This document shows, piece after piece, positions 7,822 to 15,489 of a DNA stretch of 64,000 nt. The stretch is from the NCBI RefSeq assembly GCF_030332225.1, contig NZ_JAOWIF010000035.1:310001-374000 (forward strand), in the 5' to 3' direction. The position numbers were made by a program, and so were the translations under genes. This stretch comes from Citrobacter sp. Cu233. GTDB lineage: Bacteria > Pseudomonadota > Gammaproteobacteria > Enterobacterales > Enterobacteriaceae. Under the pieces are notes generated by a model, which was not told the DNA's origin, made no database searches, and worked only from the letters and a program-made list of their open reading frames with translations. Every line of letters starts with the position of its first letter. Positions within the stretch are counted from its first letter, which is position 1.

Positions 7822-8214
7822 TTAAACGTCTAACACATAAATCAAGTCGCTACATTTCGGACAAACCTTGTCCCCATGCCAGTGAGTATCGCACCAGCAG
7901 CATCGCCATTGCCGTATCGTCGTGTTAGTAGGTCGAAGGCGCATTTCTGAAGGCGGGATAGTTTTTGGCGAGGTTTGTTCTGGTACTGTTTGGAGCTTGT
8001 TAAATCGACATGTTTTAAGCCGAGCAATATTGTTGATATGCCTTGGTATGTACACAAACGTTCTTGTAGATGTCAGAGGATCAAACTGAACACCGATCTG
8101 CAGTTTGCAGTAAATACAAAGCAATGAATCAAAATCAACCTGTTGAACAGATTCTGGTGTAACCCATTCACCATCTACGGTGACGGCGTGAGTGGCTAAG
8201 ACGAAGTAATTCAT
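7822..8214 (-). CDS. Putative zinc-ribbon protein of CP4/P4-like islands
   Basis: Protein of 130 residues without a recognised catalytic domain. It contains CxxC pairs: CIYC near residue 34, and CCWC and CPKC near the C-terminus with an intervening HWHGDK, consistent with one or two zinc ribbons. Small zinc-ribbon proteins of this kind occur in integrative islands, and their role is unknown. Start 8214 is preferred over 8217 because GGAG then lies six bases upstream. It is downstream of the Gp2-like gene on the same strand but separated from it by a terminator. Confidence 0.7.
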   Translation of the reverse strand: MNYFVLATHAVTVDGEWVTPESVQQVDFDSLLCIYCKLQIGVQFDPLTSTRTFVYIPRHINNIARLKTCRFNKLQTVPEQTSPKTIPPSEMRLRPTNTTIRQWRCCWCDTHWHGDKVCPKCSDLIYVLDV

Positions 8215-8234
8215 CATGAACTCCGTAACAAATG

Positions 8235-8261
8235 AAAAAAGCCAGCATGGTTAGCTGGCTT
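8235..8261 (-). terminator. Rho-independent terminator after the Gp2-like gene
   Basis: The stem AAGCCAGC / GCTGGCTT with a 7-base loop at 8239-8261 is followed on the minus strand by a run of T (rc of 8235-8240). It ends the transcript of 8325-9344. Confidence 0.8.
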
Positions 8262-8324
8262 TGTAGATAGAGGGGGGAAGGAAGCATTACCGACTGTTAC
8301 AACAGCTTAGGTTTACCGGCCTAT

Positions 8325-9344
8325 TTATGCTCTCTTCCTTTTTTTCAATGAACGTACTTCTCCGCGACCAAAGGTTCTGGCATTACCCGGAAGAACCAGA
8401 CGTGCGCAGGCATCGATTTTGGTGATGTAACTTAGCGCCTTAAGTAACCCCTTGTCCTTACTACTGTCACCGCGTTTCAGTTTGCCGAGGCAGCAGTCCT
8501 CATAACGCTCTTTGTAAGCGTTGCAGTTGTAGAACATGCCTTTACCTTTAGTAATAGTTTCATTCCAGTATCTCCCGAAAGCATGAGCAATCACGCCATC
8601 CTGTTGTGCCTTATTACCATTTAAGATAAATAGCATGTGGTAATGAAATTTACGTTGTGGGCCATATTCCAGTTTCCATACCGTCCCGAGGACATGGCGA
8701 AACATTGGATTCTTTTGCATATTGCGAAACAGCTGCTGACGGTGCTTACGGGCATCATCAGCAGTGATATCAGCTTTGTGCTCATTTGCCCATGATAAAT
8801 CAACCCGCAAGACCAGCAGCCGCGAATGACGCTCCTGCAGATGTCTGATGTAATTCATCACTCCCTTCAGATTTTTAACCGAAGCCCTCTGGTACTTTCT
8901 GCATGCTTTTTTAAATCCTGCCTGGCTCACAGTAAACCGGTAATCCAGTATCAGCTTATTCAGCATTTCTGCTGTGGTAACAGTGTCTGCCCCTGCTATT
9001 TTCCCGTTATGGACACGCGAATATAAATCGGCGCTAGTAAATAAACGCTGGAAGGTAGCTATACGTGGATTAGCTATTCGTACTTTCATTGCATCTTGTG
9101 GCAACATATTGAGATAACGGATGGCATCAAGAATGGTGGCTGACTCAGCACTCTCTTTGTATCCTGAACGGTTATACAGAATAGTGAAAGGTAACTTACG
9201 TCCTCTACTGATAGTTTTAAGACAACTGTCCAGTTGTTCTAATCTGAATCTGAATACATTGTCATCAGATATGATTAGGTGTGGAGTGTTATTTTCAATG
9301 TGATATTCAGTATGAGATAAAAGGAATGATTCAGGTAAGTCCAT
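8325..9344 (-). CDS. Inovirus Gp2 / YagK-YfjJ family protein
   Basis: Protein of 339 residues resembling the YagK/YfjJ family of CP4-type prophages, annotated in databases as inovirus-type Gp2. The family is related to replication-initiation proteins of filamentous-phage-like elements. Visible features are the central block LLVLRVDLSWANEH, then GTVWKLEYGPQRKFHYHMLFILNG and a segment rich in basic residues at the C-terminus (EVRSLKKRKRA). The HYH motif within a beta-strand is reminiscent of the HUH motif of rolling-circle initiators; that mechanistic link is inference. It starts at 9344 after AGAGAAA. Confidence 0.78.
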   Translation of the reverse strand: MDLPESFLLSHTEYHIENNTPHLIISDDNVFRFRLEQLDSCLKTISRGRKLPFTILYNRSGYKESAESATILDAIRYLNMLPQDAMKVRIANPRIATFQRLFTSADLYSRVHNGKIAGADTVTTAEMLNKLILDYRFTVSQAGFKKACRKYQRASVKNLKGVMNYIRHLQERHSRLLVLRVDLSWANEHKADITADDARKHRQQLFRNMQKNPMFRHVLGTVWKLEYGPQRKFHYHMLFILNGNKAQQDGVIAHAFGRYWNETITKGKGMFYNCNAYKERYEDCCLGKLKRGDSSKDKGLLKALSYITKIDACARLVLPGNARTFGRGEVRSLKKRKRA

Positions 9345-9695
9345 GATGTGTTTCTCTGAAGCCAGTCAGGAATGACTGACTGGCAATGTATTTGTGTGGT
9401 TATTGGATGAGTGTCTTTGTCTGATATTCAGTATGAATAGTGACATCAGAGGTAGAGTATGTGTGATAACAGAGTGTAAGTGTATGACGCTATAATGAGT
9501 GTGATAAAACGTGTTTATATGAAGTGATATTGACTTGTGATTGAGTGCATTAAAGAATAATTGATAATGCATTGAATACAATAATAAATAAACCGACTTT
9601 ATAAATCACATTAAACTCACACGGCATAAGGCGTGAGAGTATATAAACATGGTGTAAAGTTAGTAACCCTCACCATCACCATCTTTAGCAGTCTT
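9345..9695. other. AT-rich gap between Gp2-like gene and alpA
   Basis: No convincing gene is seen. The gap holds a perfect 9-bp inverted repeat, GCCAGTCAG / CTGACTGGC (9361-9384), just upstream of the Gp2-like gene. It also holds the second copy of a 15-base direct repeat (9301-9315 and 9422-9436, TGATATTCAGTATGA). A weak hairpin CTCAC...GTGAG at 9616-9637 may end the alpA transcript. Short runs of GTGTGATAA-like sequence recur between 9450 and 9510. Confidence 0.5.
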
Positions 9696-9899
9696 TTATG
9701 TTCTCGGCTCATTAACACGAGCTTCCAACCACTCTTTTACTTCACGCTCTATCCAGCGGGAACTGCGGCCAAATTTTACAGGTTTTGGAAACTTTCCTTG
9801 CTGTGCCATTTTATAAAACCACTTATCAGACAGACTGGTCAGCTCGGTAATGAAAACCATATCAACGAATCGGTCTTTATAAAGATCAATCTCTTTCAT
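9696..9899 (-). CDS. alpA: AlpA-family DNA-binding regulator
   Basis: Short helix-turn-helix protein of 67 residues of the AlpA/phage MerR-like excisionase family, which controls integrase or excision genes in P4-like elements. Typical features are the N-terminal helix-turn-helix (FVDMVFITELTSLSDKWFYKMAQ) and the wing FPKPVKFGRSSRWIEREVKEWL. Start 9899 (MKEIDLYK) has TTGGAGAAG directly upstream; longer starts at 9923 or 9962 lack such a signal. It is divergent from the 403-residue gene at 10265. Confidence 0.88.
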   Translation of the reverse strand: MKEIDLYKDRFVDMVFITELTSLSDKWFYKMAQQGKFPKPVKFGRSSRWIEREVKEWLEARVNEPRT

Positions 9900-10264
9900 G
9901 ACTTCTCCAAAAGAATTTATCATGAGGACGCCGGGCGGCATCCTTTCAAATGGATAGGTCATGTATGTATGGTTTTACATTTCTAAGGAGAGTCTCCATC
10001 GTGGTTGAAGAGTCATTACTGAAGGCATGCTGGGACAGGTTATGGCCTTTCACTATGGCGATAAGGAAACTCTCCTTACATACCTGTCTAAAAAAAGCTA
10101 CTTTCTGTGTAATTTGTCAGTAATACTGGACTTTCTATCAAAAAAAACACTACAAAAAAACTATGAAAAATCCACTTGTTGACTACGTAATACACTACAT
10201 CTATTATCAGTATAAAAATAATGGATATGCTGTAAATTGAGTCCGCCATTCGAAGAGGTAAAAG
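9900..10264. other. AT-rich divergent promoter region of alpA
   Basis: No gene is seen. It contains a 10-bp perfect inverted repeat, TAAGGAGAGT (9984-9993) and ACTCTCCTTA (10069-10078), 75 bases apart. The second arm also forms a local hairpin, TAAGGA/TCCTTA (10062-10078). From 10085 the DNA is strongly A/T-rich with several poly-A runs. GAGG at 10253-10256 serves the gene at 10265. The repeats could be regulator-binding sites. Confidence 0.5.
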
Positions 10265-11476
10265 ATGAGTTTAAGCAAAGGTAAGAATGAGGATTACCGG
10301 CTAAAAATAAAAACAAAAAGAGAACTATCCGTTTTTTATTGGTTTGTAATGGAAAATAAACCTATGGTCGATCATTACCGTTCCTCACCTCTAAAAAACA
10401 TGAAAAGAATAAATTCAATTTATCGAATGAATATACGGGATGCCCCTTTACTATTATCTGAAATTGTCAGCGATTATTATTCAGGTGTCCTTGATGCCAT
10501 ACTTTATTATGAAAGAAAAATAGAGTTGTTTCTTGACTCACTTCTTCCGGAGTCAGAGTTTGAATGGTTCAGGAAAAATGAGCATGCCTGCTATTTTGTG
10601 TGGTTAAGCATTAAAAAATATTATCCTCTACTATCTTCTGAAATGATAAATATCCAAAAGGAGGTTGCACCACAAAAATTTAGTCATGTTCGCTCTCTGG
10701 CTGATCTATCAGTTTATGGTAATTTCAACCCAAATACTCAGCATGTAATTGCGTTAGAACCTTTTCTTTCAGAAATAAAATCGCTGCATACACATCCCAC
10801 ATCCCATAAAGAACGTTATAACTCCATTCTGTATTTTATGGATTTAGTTCCAGCATACTTCATTGATAAATTCTCATTTATAAAAAACATAAGATCCCAA
10901 TGGGATAGCAAGTTTAAAGCAAAACGTAAGTTAAACATTCCCATGGACAATACAGAGTTATGCCAGTGGGCCTGGGAATATATGAAAAATAAACCGTCTA
11001 GGCGAATGCGTATTTACGACAAAAGCACAGACACTCCGGAGAAGAGTGCTGCATTATCTGGTGAAACTGATACCAGCCCAACATATTCTGCTGACAACAA
11101 AGATGACAACTGTAATAAGCATATGTCAGAAAGTATTTTGCAGGAAGACTACAATAAATCACCCCGCAATGACACAGCTAATGGCAAAAATTCAGAGCAT
11201 AAAAGTGGCACAAAAAAGGTAAGTTACAGAACCATAGATCTTTCTCCGGAAGGCGGTAGTACACTTTCCAAAGTTAACAGGATTGGTTGGCATGATGCAT
11301 TTGAAATTATTCAGCCATCAACATCAAAAGAAATATATTTAGCTATCCATGCAGTCTGGACTTTCTATGTTGGAGGAACATTATCAGAACCAGAACTGTA
11401 TCACCAGTTTAAGCGTGCCAGGGATACATACCTTACCCGTAAAAGGAAAAAAACAAAAAGAATCATAAACAAATAA
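10265..11476 (+). CDS. Hypothetical protein, 403 residues, unknown function
   Basis: I do not recognise this protein. The N-terminal 240 residues are rich in Lys, Tyr, Phe and Ile and look predominantly helical. They are followed by a low-complexity hydrophilic linker (about residues 255-325; Asn, Ser, Thr, Asp, Lys) and a small C-terminal domain ending in a very basic tail (RARDTYLTRKRKKTKRIINK). No signal peptide or membrane segment is evident. The gene is markedly more AT-rich than its neighbours, a sign of separate transfer. It stands alone, divergent from alpA and in the cargo position of a CP4-like island. The two-domain layout with a basic tail would suit nucleic-acid binding, but this is a guess. 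Confidence 0.75.
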   Translation: MSLSKGKNEDYRLKIKTKRELSVFYWFVMENKPMVDHYRSSPLKNMKRINSIYRMNIRDAPLLLSEIVSDYYSGVLDAILYYERKIELFLDSLLPESEFEWFRKNEHACYFVWLSIKKYYPLLSSEMINIQKEVAPQKFSHVRSLADLSVYGNFNPNTQHVIALEPFLSEIKSLHTHPTSHKERYNSILYFMDLVPAYFIDKFSFIKNIRSQWDSKFKAKRKLNIPMDNTELCQWAWEYMKNKPSRRMRIYDKSTDTPEKSAALSGETDTSPTYSADNKDDNCNKHMSESILQEDYNKSPRNDTANGKNSEHKSGTKKVSYRTIDLSPEGGSTLSKVNRIGWHDAFEIIQPSTSKEIYLAIHAVWTFYVGGTLSEPELYHQFKRARDTYLTRKRKKTKRIINK

Positions 11477-11843
11477 CAGGGACTGAATTATCCTGTGTGG
11501 GCTGATGAGCTTATTGTTCAGGATACCCCCCCATCAAAGCACCTTGAAAATATTCCAGATATTTTGATTCCTATATTACCCACATGAAGCCACGCCGGTA
11601 TGTATTACTGGTGTGGCTTCTGTTCATTGATCTGTCGTACCGATCGATATGCACTGCATGATAGTCAATAACTATCAAAATATCATTATTGATCGTTTTT
11701 ATTATAGGTAATAACGATCAATTTACTCAAACCGATCTGTATTAACGATTATCCGCTAGCTCATTTAATCAATACGATCAGCCTGCTTCCTTTAAAACGG
11801 AAGCGGGCTTTTTTGTAATTAAGTCATCAGGAAAGGAAACCAT
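11477..11843. other. Intergenic region with hairpins and repeated CGATC motifs
   Basis: No gene is seen. A terminator-like hairpin (GAAGCCACGCC / GGTGTGGCTTC) lies at 11586-11620. From 11641 to 11790 the motif CGATC or its complement GATCG recurs several times. This includes a perfect 10-bp inverted repeat ATTGATCGTT (11688-11697) / AACGATCAAT (11713-11722). A strong terminator lies at 11781-11815. The start of the exported-protein gene follows at 11844. Confidence 0.5.
11781..11815 (+). terminator. Rho-independent terminator before the exported-protein cluster
   Basis: GCCTGCTTCC / GGAAGCGGGC stem (one G-T pair) with an 8-base loop, followed by seven T in a row. No annotated plus-strand gene ends directly upstream, so it may end a short RNA or a transcript from 10265-11476. 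Confidence 0.75.
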
Positions 11844-12278
11844 ATGTTCAGAAACCATTATGCAGTTCTGGCTGGATTAGTGCTGCTTAGTCACAGTGCC
11901 AGCGCCGTACAGGCTGACCAGAAATGGGGGGACTGGTACGGGAACATCAGTGCCATGGAGTTTGAACTCAATACTCAAAATGCTTCAGGCGAAGTGTTCA
12001 CGCTGACCTGCACAAGTGGAAAGCTAGCTGCTGCTTACAGCGTACCTGCGGAGGATTACCGCGTCTCGTCACAAACAGGGCTTTCTGAACCAGGAGTCAA
12101 TATCAATGGTACGAATCATCCTCTGGACGAAACCGCCTTTACTGCGCTAAAAGCGACAAGTGAAAAAGACGTAATAAAAATGACCTCTATGAATGCCGCT
12201 ATCTCTAAAAAATTCAGCGCCAAAGGGCTGAATGAGGCACTGGCTGATGCCACCTGGCAGGACTGTATTAATCATTAA
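11844..12278 (+). CDS. Exported protein of unknown function, 144 residues
   Basis: I do not recognise the family. The N-terminus is a classical Sec signal peptide (basic MFRNH, hydrophobic core LAGLVLLSHSASA, likely cleavage after SASA or AVQA). The mature part of about 120 residues has two cysteines, CTS near the middle and DCINH at the very C-terminus, which could form a disulfide in the periplasm. AGGAAAGGAAACC precedes the ATG. It is 19 bases upstream of a second exported protein at 12298, so the two are probably co-expressed. Confidence 0.75.
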   Translation: MFRNHYAVLAGLVLLSHSASAVQADQKWGDWYGNISAMEFELNTQNASGEVFTLTCTSGKLAAAYSVPAEDYRVSSQTGLSEPGVNINGTNHPLDETAFTALKATSEKDVIKMTSMNAAISKKFSAKGLNEALADATWQDCINH

Positions 12279-12297
12279 TAAACTGAAAGGAAACCTT

Positions 12298-13101
12298 ATG
12301 CGTAATCTTGTTGTTTTGTCTCTCAGCTCTGCAGCACTGTTTATTCCATTGGTCTCGTCTGCAATGACAATTCACGGCGACATACATCCCGAACGCTATA
12401 CCTTCTTTCTGACTCAGGAAGGCAGTAACCAATTGAAACAAGCAAATGACCGGATAGCGAAGAACCCGCAGGCTTATACGCTTGATGTGAATCATACCGG
12501 CATTCAACCCTTTGGCGCTGTTCGCTGGGACGGGAAGCCTGTAAAAGCTGTCACCTGCGTCCTGGTAGACGGCGTGATGATGGGACAAAAAGCCACGTGG
12601 TCACAATGTAAAGACGAGAGAGGTGCTGAGTATTTCGGCAATAAAGGCTGGCTCGTACGTGATTATGTGGCAAAAGCCTGTGAAGTCGGAAAATCAGATT
12701 GTCCTGTTTATCTTGTGCTTCAGACAGATCCGCCAACCATGCGCAGCGATATGGCGAATTTCGTACCTGCTCCTAAAAACTTTAATGCTTCTGCAAACCT
12801 GACGGATGAAATTAAAAACGACGGATGTCAGATGGCTAACAATTCCTTTGAATATGCGAAAAGCAGTATTCGTTGTTCTGCAATCAATACCGTACGTTTT
12901 ATTCGCAAACAAAATACCGAAGCCAAATATGAGGCTGATCTCACCACAACTTCAGGCGAAAACCTGACAATGACTGTCGGGTACACCTATGGGAATGCAT
13001 CCAGCAAAGAACCAGGCTGGCGTACCATTTCTGTCAAAGAGGGGGGCATTATTACTGATATCCGCAAACAGGGCCAATGGCTCCCTAATGGCTACAAGTA
13101 G
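12298..13101 (+). CDS. Exported protein of unknown function, 267 residues
   Basis: I do not recognise the family. A Sec signal peptide is clear (MRNLVVLSLSSAALFIPLVSSA, cleavage probably after SSA). The mature protein holds an even number of cysteines spread along its length (VTCVL, WSQCKD, KACEVGKSDCP, DGCQM, IRCSA), consistent with disulfide bonds. The start at 12298 is chosen over the in-frame upstream codon at 12232 because AAGGAAACC lies just before it and it exposes the signal peptide. It is the second gene of a tight four-gene group (11844-13794). Confidence 0.78.
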   Translation: MRNLVVLSLSSAALFIPLVSSAMTIHGDIHPERYTFFLTQEGSNQLKQANDRIAKNPQAYTLDVNHTGIQPFGAVRWDGKPVKAVTCVLVDGVMMGQKATWSQCKDERGAEYFGNKGWLVRDYVAKACEVGKSDCPVYLVLQTDPPTMRSDMANFVPAPKNFNASANLTDEIKNDGCQMANNSFEYAKSSIRCSAINTVRFIRKQNTEAKYEADLTTTSGENLTMTVGYTYGNASSKEPGWRTISVKEGGIITDIRKQGQWLPNGYK

Positions 13102-13112
13102 AGGTGTTTTCC

Positions 13113-13310
13113 GTGCATAGTCAAAGTGAAGTGGTTACGAACATGCCGGTTAATGAGCCCCTATGGCCCGATTGTACGTGGCAACTTGTCCTGTGCGTAG
13201 CGGGGATTACGTTGATGCGAAGCCATTCGGTCACGGTCAAGGCTCTGGGTGCAGGTTTGACAACCTTTAGCCTGATAAAAGCGATAAAAAAACTCGCCGT
13301 ACTTGCCTGA
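13113..13310 (+). CDS. Small membrane protein of unknown function
   Basis: Short protein of about 65 residues with one or two hydrophobic stretches (WQLVLCVAGITLM and ALGAGLTTFSLIKAIKKLAVLA). The frame opens at 13104. GTG 13113 is chosen because GAGGT lies eight bases upstream; ATG 13143 (MPVNEPLW) is the main alternative. It starts just after the exported protein at 12298-13101 and overlaps the open frame of the next gene, which suggests an operon. It is not recognised. Confidence 0.55.
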   Translation: MHSQSEVVTNMPVNEPLWPDCTWQLVLCVAGITLMRSHSVTVKALGAGLTTFSLIKAIKKLAVLA

Positions 13311-13344
13311 TGGCAAGATGCGGAGGTCACAGGATAAAAATACC

Positions 13345-13794
13345 ATGTCTGAAAATAGCACAGGAAAACTTCGTAGCCTTACAGAAAAGCTGAATTTCCC
13401 ACGCGGAAAAGCACCTGCAGAAAATCATGACACACCTTCTGAACGCTTACCGGAAAACACGGTAAAACCTTCGATAATTGGTTCTGACAAATACAGGCTG
13501 TTACTGGAAAATATTGTCATCAATGGTCTGTTGAATATTGCCGAGGATAAACTTAGTGACGATGCTTTTGTTGAAGTTATTTTCAACAAAGCATATGAGC
13601 TTTTGCCTGTCCCGGTCAGGATGGTCCTTAAGCGGGAATGGTGCCTGAGTTACCTTCAGTCGCAAAAAGCGCCGATTCTGGTGAAACTGCAACTTTACCG
13701 CGCAGGAAAGCTTAGTTCTGCCGAACTATCTGCATTGCCGTTACCAGATTCAGAAAAGGCAACATCACAGATACAACCTTCGATTTTGCCTTAA
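13345..13794 (+). CDS. Hypothetical cytoplasmic protein, 149 residues
   Basis: I do not recognise this protein. It has no signal peptide. The N-terminal 45 residues are polar and look disordered (Lys, Glu, Pro, Asn). They are followed by a compact domain of about 75 residues (YRLLLENIVINGLLNIAED through LVKLQLYRAGKLS) with alternating hydrophobic and charged residues. Start 13345 (MSENSTGK) is preferred over 13303 because AGGA lies upstream and the longer form would overlap the preceding gene. It is the last gene of the four-gene group; a strong terminator follows at 13815. Confidence 0.62.
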   Translation: MSENSTGKLRSLTEKLNFPRGKAPAENHDTPSERLPENTVKPSIIGSDKYRLLLENIVINGLLNIAEDKLSDDAFVEVIFNKAYELLPVPVRMVLKREWCLSYLQSQKAPILVKLQLYRAGKLSSAELSALPLPDSEKATSQIQPSILP

Positions 13795-13814
13795 TAATCC
13801 TGCCTTTCAATCCA

Positions 13815-13840
13815 GGCCATCCTTCGGGGTGGCCTTTTTT
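13815..13840 (+). terminator. Rho-independent terminator ending the exported-protein cluster
   Basis: Stem GGCCATCC / GGGTGGCC with a TTCG tetraloop followed by six T. It separates the cluster at 11844-13794 from the DUF932 gene. Confidence 0.85.
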
Positions 13841-13865
13841 ATGTCCATTTTCTACAGGAGTTTCT

Positions 13866-14687
13866 ATGACCCGTTTAGCCAGCCGCTTCGGCTCAGTCAA
13901 TCTTGTTCGCCGCGACCGCCCGCTAACCCGTGACGAACTGGCGCACTATGTGCCGAGTGTCTTCAGCGAAGACAAACATGAATCCCGAAGTGACAGGTAC
14001 ACCTATATCCCAACTATTTCCCTGCTCGATAACCTACAACGTGAAGGCTTCCAGCCATTCTTTGCCTGCCAGACCCGAGTTCGAGACCAGAGCAAACGAG
14101 AGCATACGAAGCACATGCTGCGCCTGCGTCGTGAAGGTCAGATTACTGGCAAACAGGTTCCAGAAATTATTCTACTAAACAGCCACGACGGCTCTAGCTC
14201 ATATCAGATGTTACCGGGGTTATTCAGATCGGTTTGCCAGAATGGGCTGATTTGCGGTGAGAGTTTTGGTGAAGTTCGTGTGCCACATAAAGGCAACGTA
14301 GTAGAGAAAGTAATCGAAGGAGCATACGAAGTACTGGGGATATTTGACCGCGTAGAAGAGAAGCGCGATGCCATGCAGTCGCTTTTGTTGCCGCCTCCCG
14401 CTCAGCAGGCAATGGCTAAAGCGGCATTAACCTATCGCTTTGGTGAAGAGCATCAGCCGGTGACAGAATCGCAGATACTTTCCCCACGCCGCTGGCAGGA
14501 CGAAAGCAATGATCTCTGGACCACTTACCAGCGTATTCAGGAAAACCTGATTAAAGGCGGTCTGTCGGGGCGAACGACCAAAGGTCAACGCTCCCATACA
14601 CGTGCCGTTAAAGGCATCGACGGGGATGTGAAGCTGAACCGCGCACTTTGGGTGATGGCCGAGAATATGCTGCAGCTTGCTTCATGA
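13866..14687 (+). CDS. DUF932/YfjQ-YafZ family protein
   Basis: Protein of 273 residues of the YfjQ/YafZ type (DUF932/DUF945), a constant member of CP4-like prophage remnants next to radC-like, yeeT and cbeA/cbtA genes. Recognisable segments are RDRPLTRDELAHYVPSVF, ACQTRVRDQSKREHTKHML and ILLNSHDGSSSYQMLPGLFRSVCQNGLI. The function is not established; phage homologues are thought to act in DNA metabolism or anti-restriction. CAGGAG precedes the start by five bases. A terminator follows at 14711-14746. Confidence 0.9.
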   Translation: MTRLASRFGSVNLVRRDRPLTRDELAHYVPSVFSEDKHESRSDRYTYIPTISLLDNLQREGFQPFFACQTRVRDQSKREHTKHMLRLRREGQITGKQVPEIILLNSHDGSSSYQMLPGLFRSVCQNGLICGESFGEVRVPHKGNVVEKVIEGAYEVLGIFDRVEEKRDAMQSLLLPPPAQQAMAKAALTYRFGEEHQPVTESQILSPRRWQDESNDLWTTYQRIQENLIKGGLSGRTTKGQRSHTRAVKGIDGDVKLNRALWVMAENMLQLAS

Positions 14688-14710
14688 ACCTTTTTACCAT
14701 CCATCTCTTC

Positions 14711-14746
14711 ATGCCCTGCCACTAAGCAAGCGGGGCATTTTGTTTT
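14711..14746 (+). terminator. Terminator after the DUF932 gene
   Basis: ATGCCCTGC / GCGGGGCAT stem (one G-T pair) with a 10-base loop, followed by TTTTGTTTT. Confidence 0.75.
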
Positions 14747-14757
14747 AAGGAGCAATT

Positions 14758-15228
14758 ATGTCGGCACTCAATTTATCCCCAATATTCCTGCCAAATGAGC
14801 AGCGCGTTATTCGTCGGGCGTTACGACTGCTGGAAAAATATCAGCGTCAACCGAGTGAGTCTTTTACCTCCACCAGCTTCACCAAGACCTGGCTTCAGCT
14901 ACAGATGGCTCATCAGGAGCGGGAAGTATTTATCGTGATGTATCTCGATAACCAGCACTGCCTTTTGGGGCGAGAAACGCTGTTTACCGGCACGCTCAGC
15001 CATACCGAAGTACATCCACGCGAAGTTGTGAAGTCGGCCCTGAAGCACAACGCCGCTGCAGTAATTCTGGCGCATAACCATCCGTCCGGTACGACAGAAA
15101 TCAGTCAGCAGGATAAACACATCACCCAGCGAATAATGAAAGCGTTAGCACTGGTAGAAGTGCGAGTGCTGGATCATTTGGTTGTTGGGAACGAAGTGGT
15201 GTCTTTTGCTGAATGTGGTTGGTTGTGA
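14758..15228 (+). CDS. RadC-like JAB-domain protein (YeeS/YkfG/YfjY type)
   Basis: Protein of 156 residues consisting of the JAB/MPN domain only, with the metal-binding motif AHNHPSG...S..D ([17 protein letters not shown]). RadC paralogues in CP4 prophages lack the helix-hairpin-helix domain of chromosomal RadC, as here. The biochemical function is not settled; a role in DNA repair was originally proposed and later disputed for RadC. AAGGAGC lies upstream of the start. It is followed after eight bases by yeeT, so yeeT, cbeA and cbtA may be co-transcribed with it. Confidence 0.93.
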   Translation: MSALNLSPIFLPNEQRVIRRALRLLEKYQRQPSESFTSTSFTKTWLQLQMAHQEREVFIVMYLDNQHCLLGRETLFTGTLSHTEVHPREVVKSALKHNAAAVILAHNHPSGTTEISQQDKHITQRIMKALALVEVRVLDHLVVGNEVVSFAECGWL

Positions 15229-15236
15229 GGTGCAGA

Positions 15237-15458
15237 ATGAAAATCATCAGTAAGCGCCAGGCGATGCATATTTATCGTCAGCATCCCGAATCCCGGTTAT
15301 CTGCCTTCTGTACAGGTCATTACCAGTGGCATGGCAGTGTCTGCCATTACTACGGACGTGAAGTTCAGGACATCGGCGGTGTACTCGCTGTTTTTGTTGA
15401 GCGTCGTCAGGACCGGGCAGGCCCATATGCCATCCTTCGCAGCGTGACGATGAATTAA
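15237..15458 (+). CDS. yeeT: YeeT-like DUF987 protein
   Basis: Small protein of 73 residues belonging to DUF987, the conserved companion between the RadC-like gene and the CbeA antitoxin gene in CP4 islands. Typical segments are MKIISKRQAMHIYRQHP and GSVCHYYGREVQDIGGVLAVFVERR. The start at 15237 follows TGTGAGGTG by six bases and is placed just after the radC-like stop. The function is unknown. Confidence 0.9.
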   Translation: MKIISKRQAMHIYRQHPESRLSAFCTGHYQWHGSVCHYYGREVQDIGGVLAVFVERRQDRAGPYAILRSVTMN

Positions 15459-15489
15459 TCACTTCTCTCAGTCATTAAGGAATATGTTA

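Noticed and set aside
9366-9581. Minus-strand open frame of 71 codons in the gap upstream of the Gp2-like gene
   Set aside because: Composition is His/Ser/Asn-rich from AT-rich DNA, no ribosome-binding site is convincing and it contains the regulatory-looking repeats of the region.
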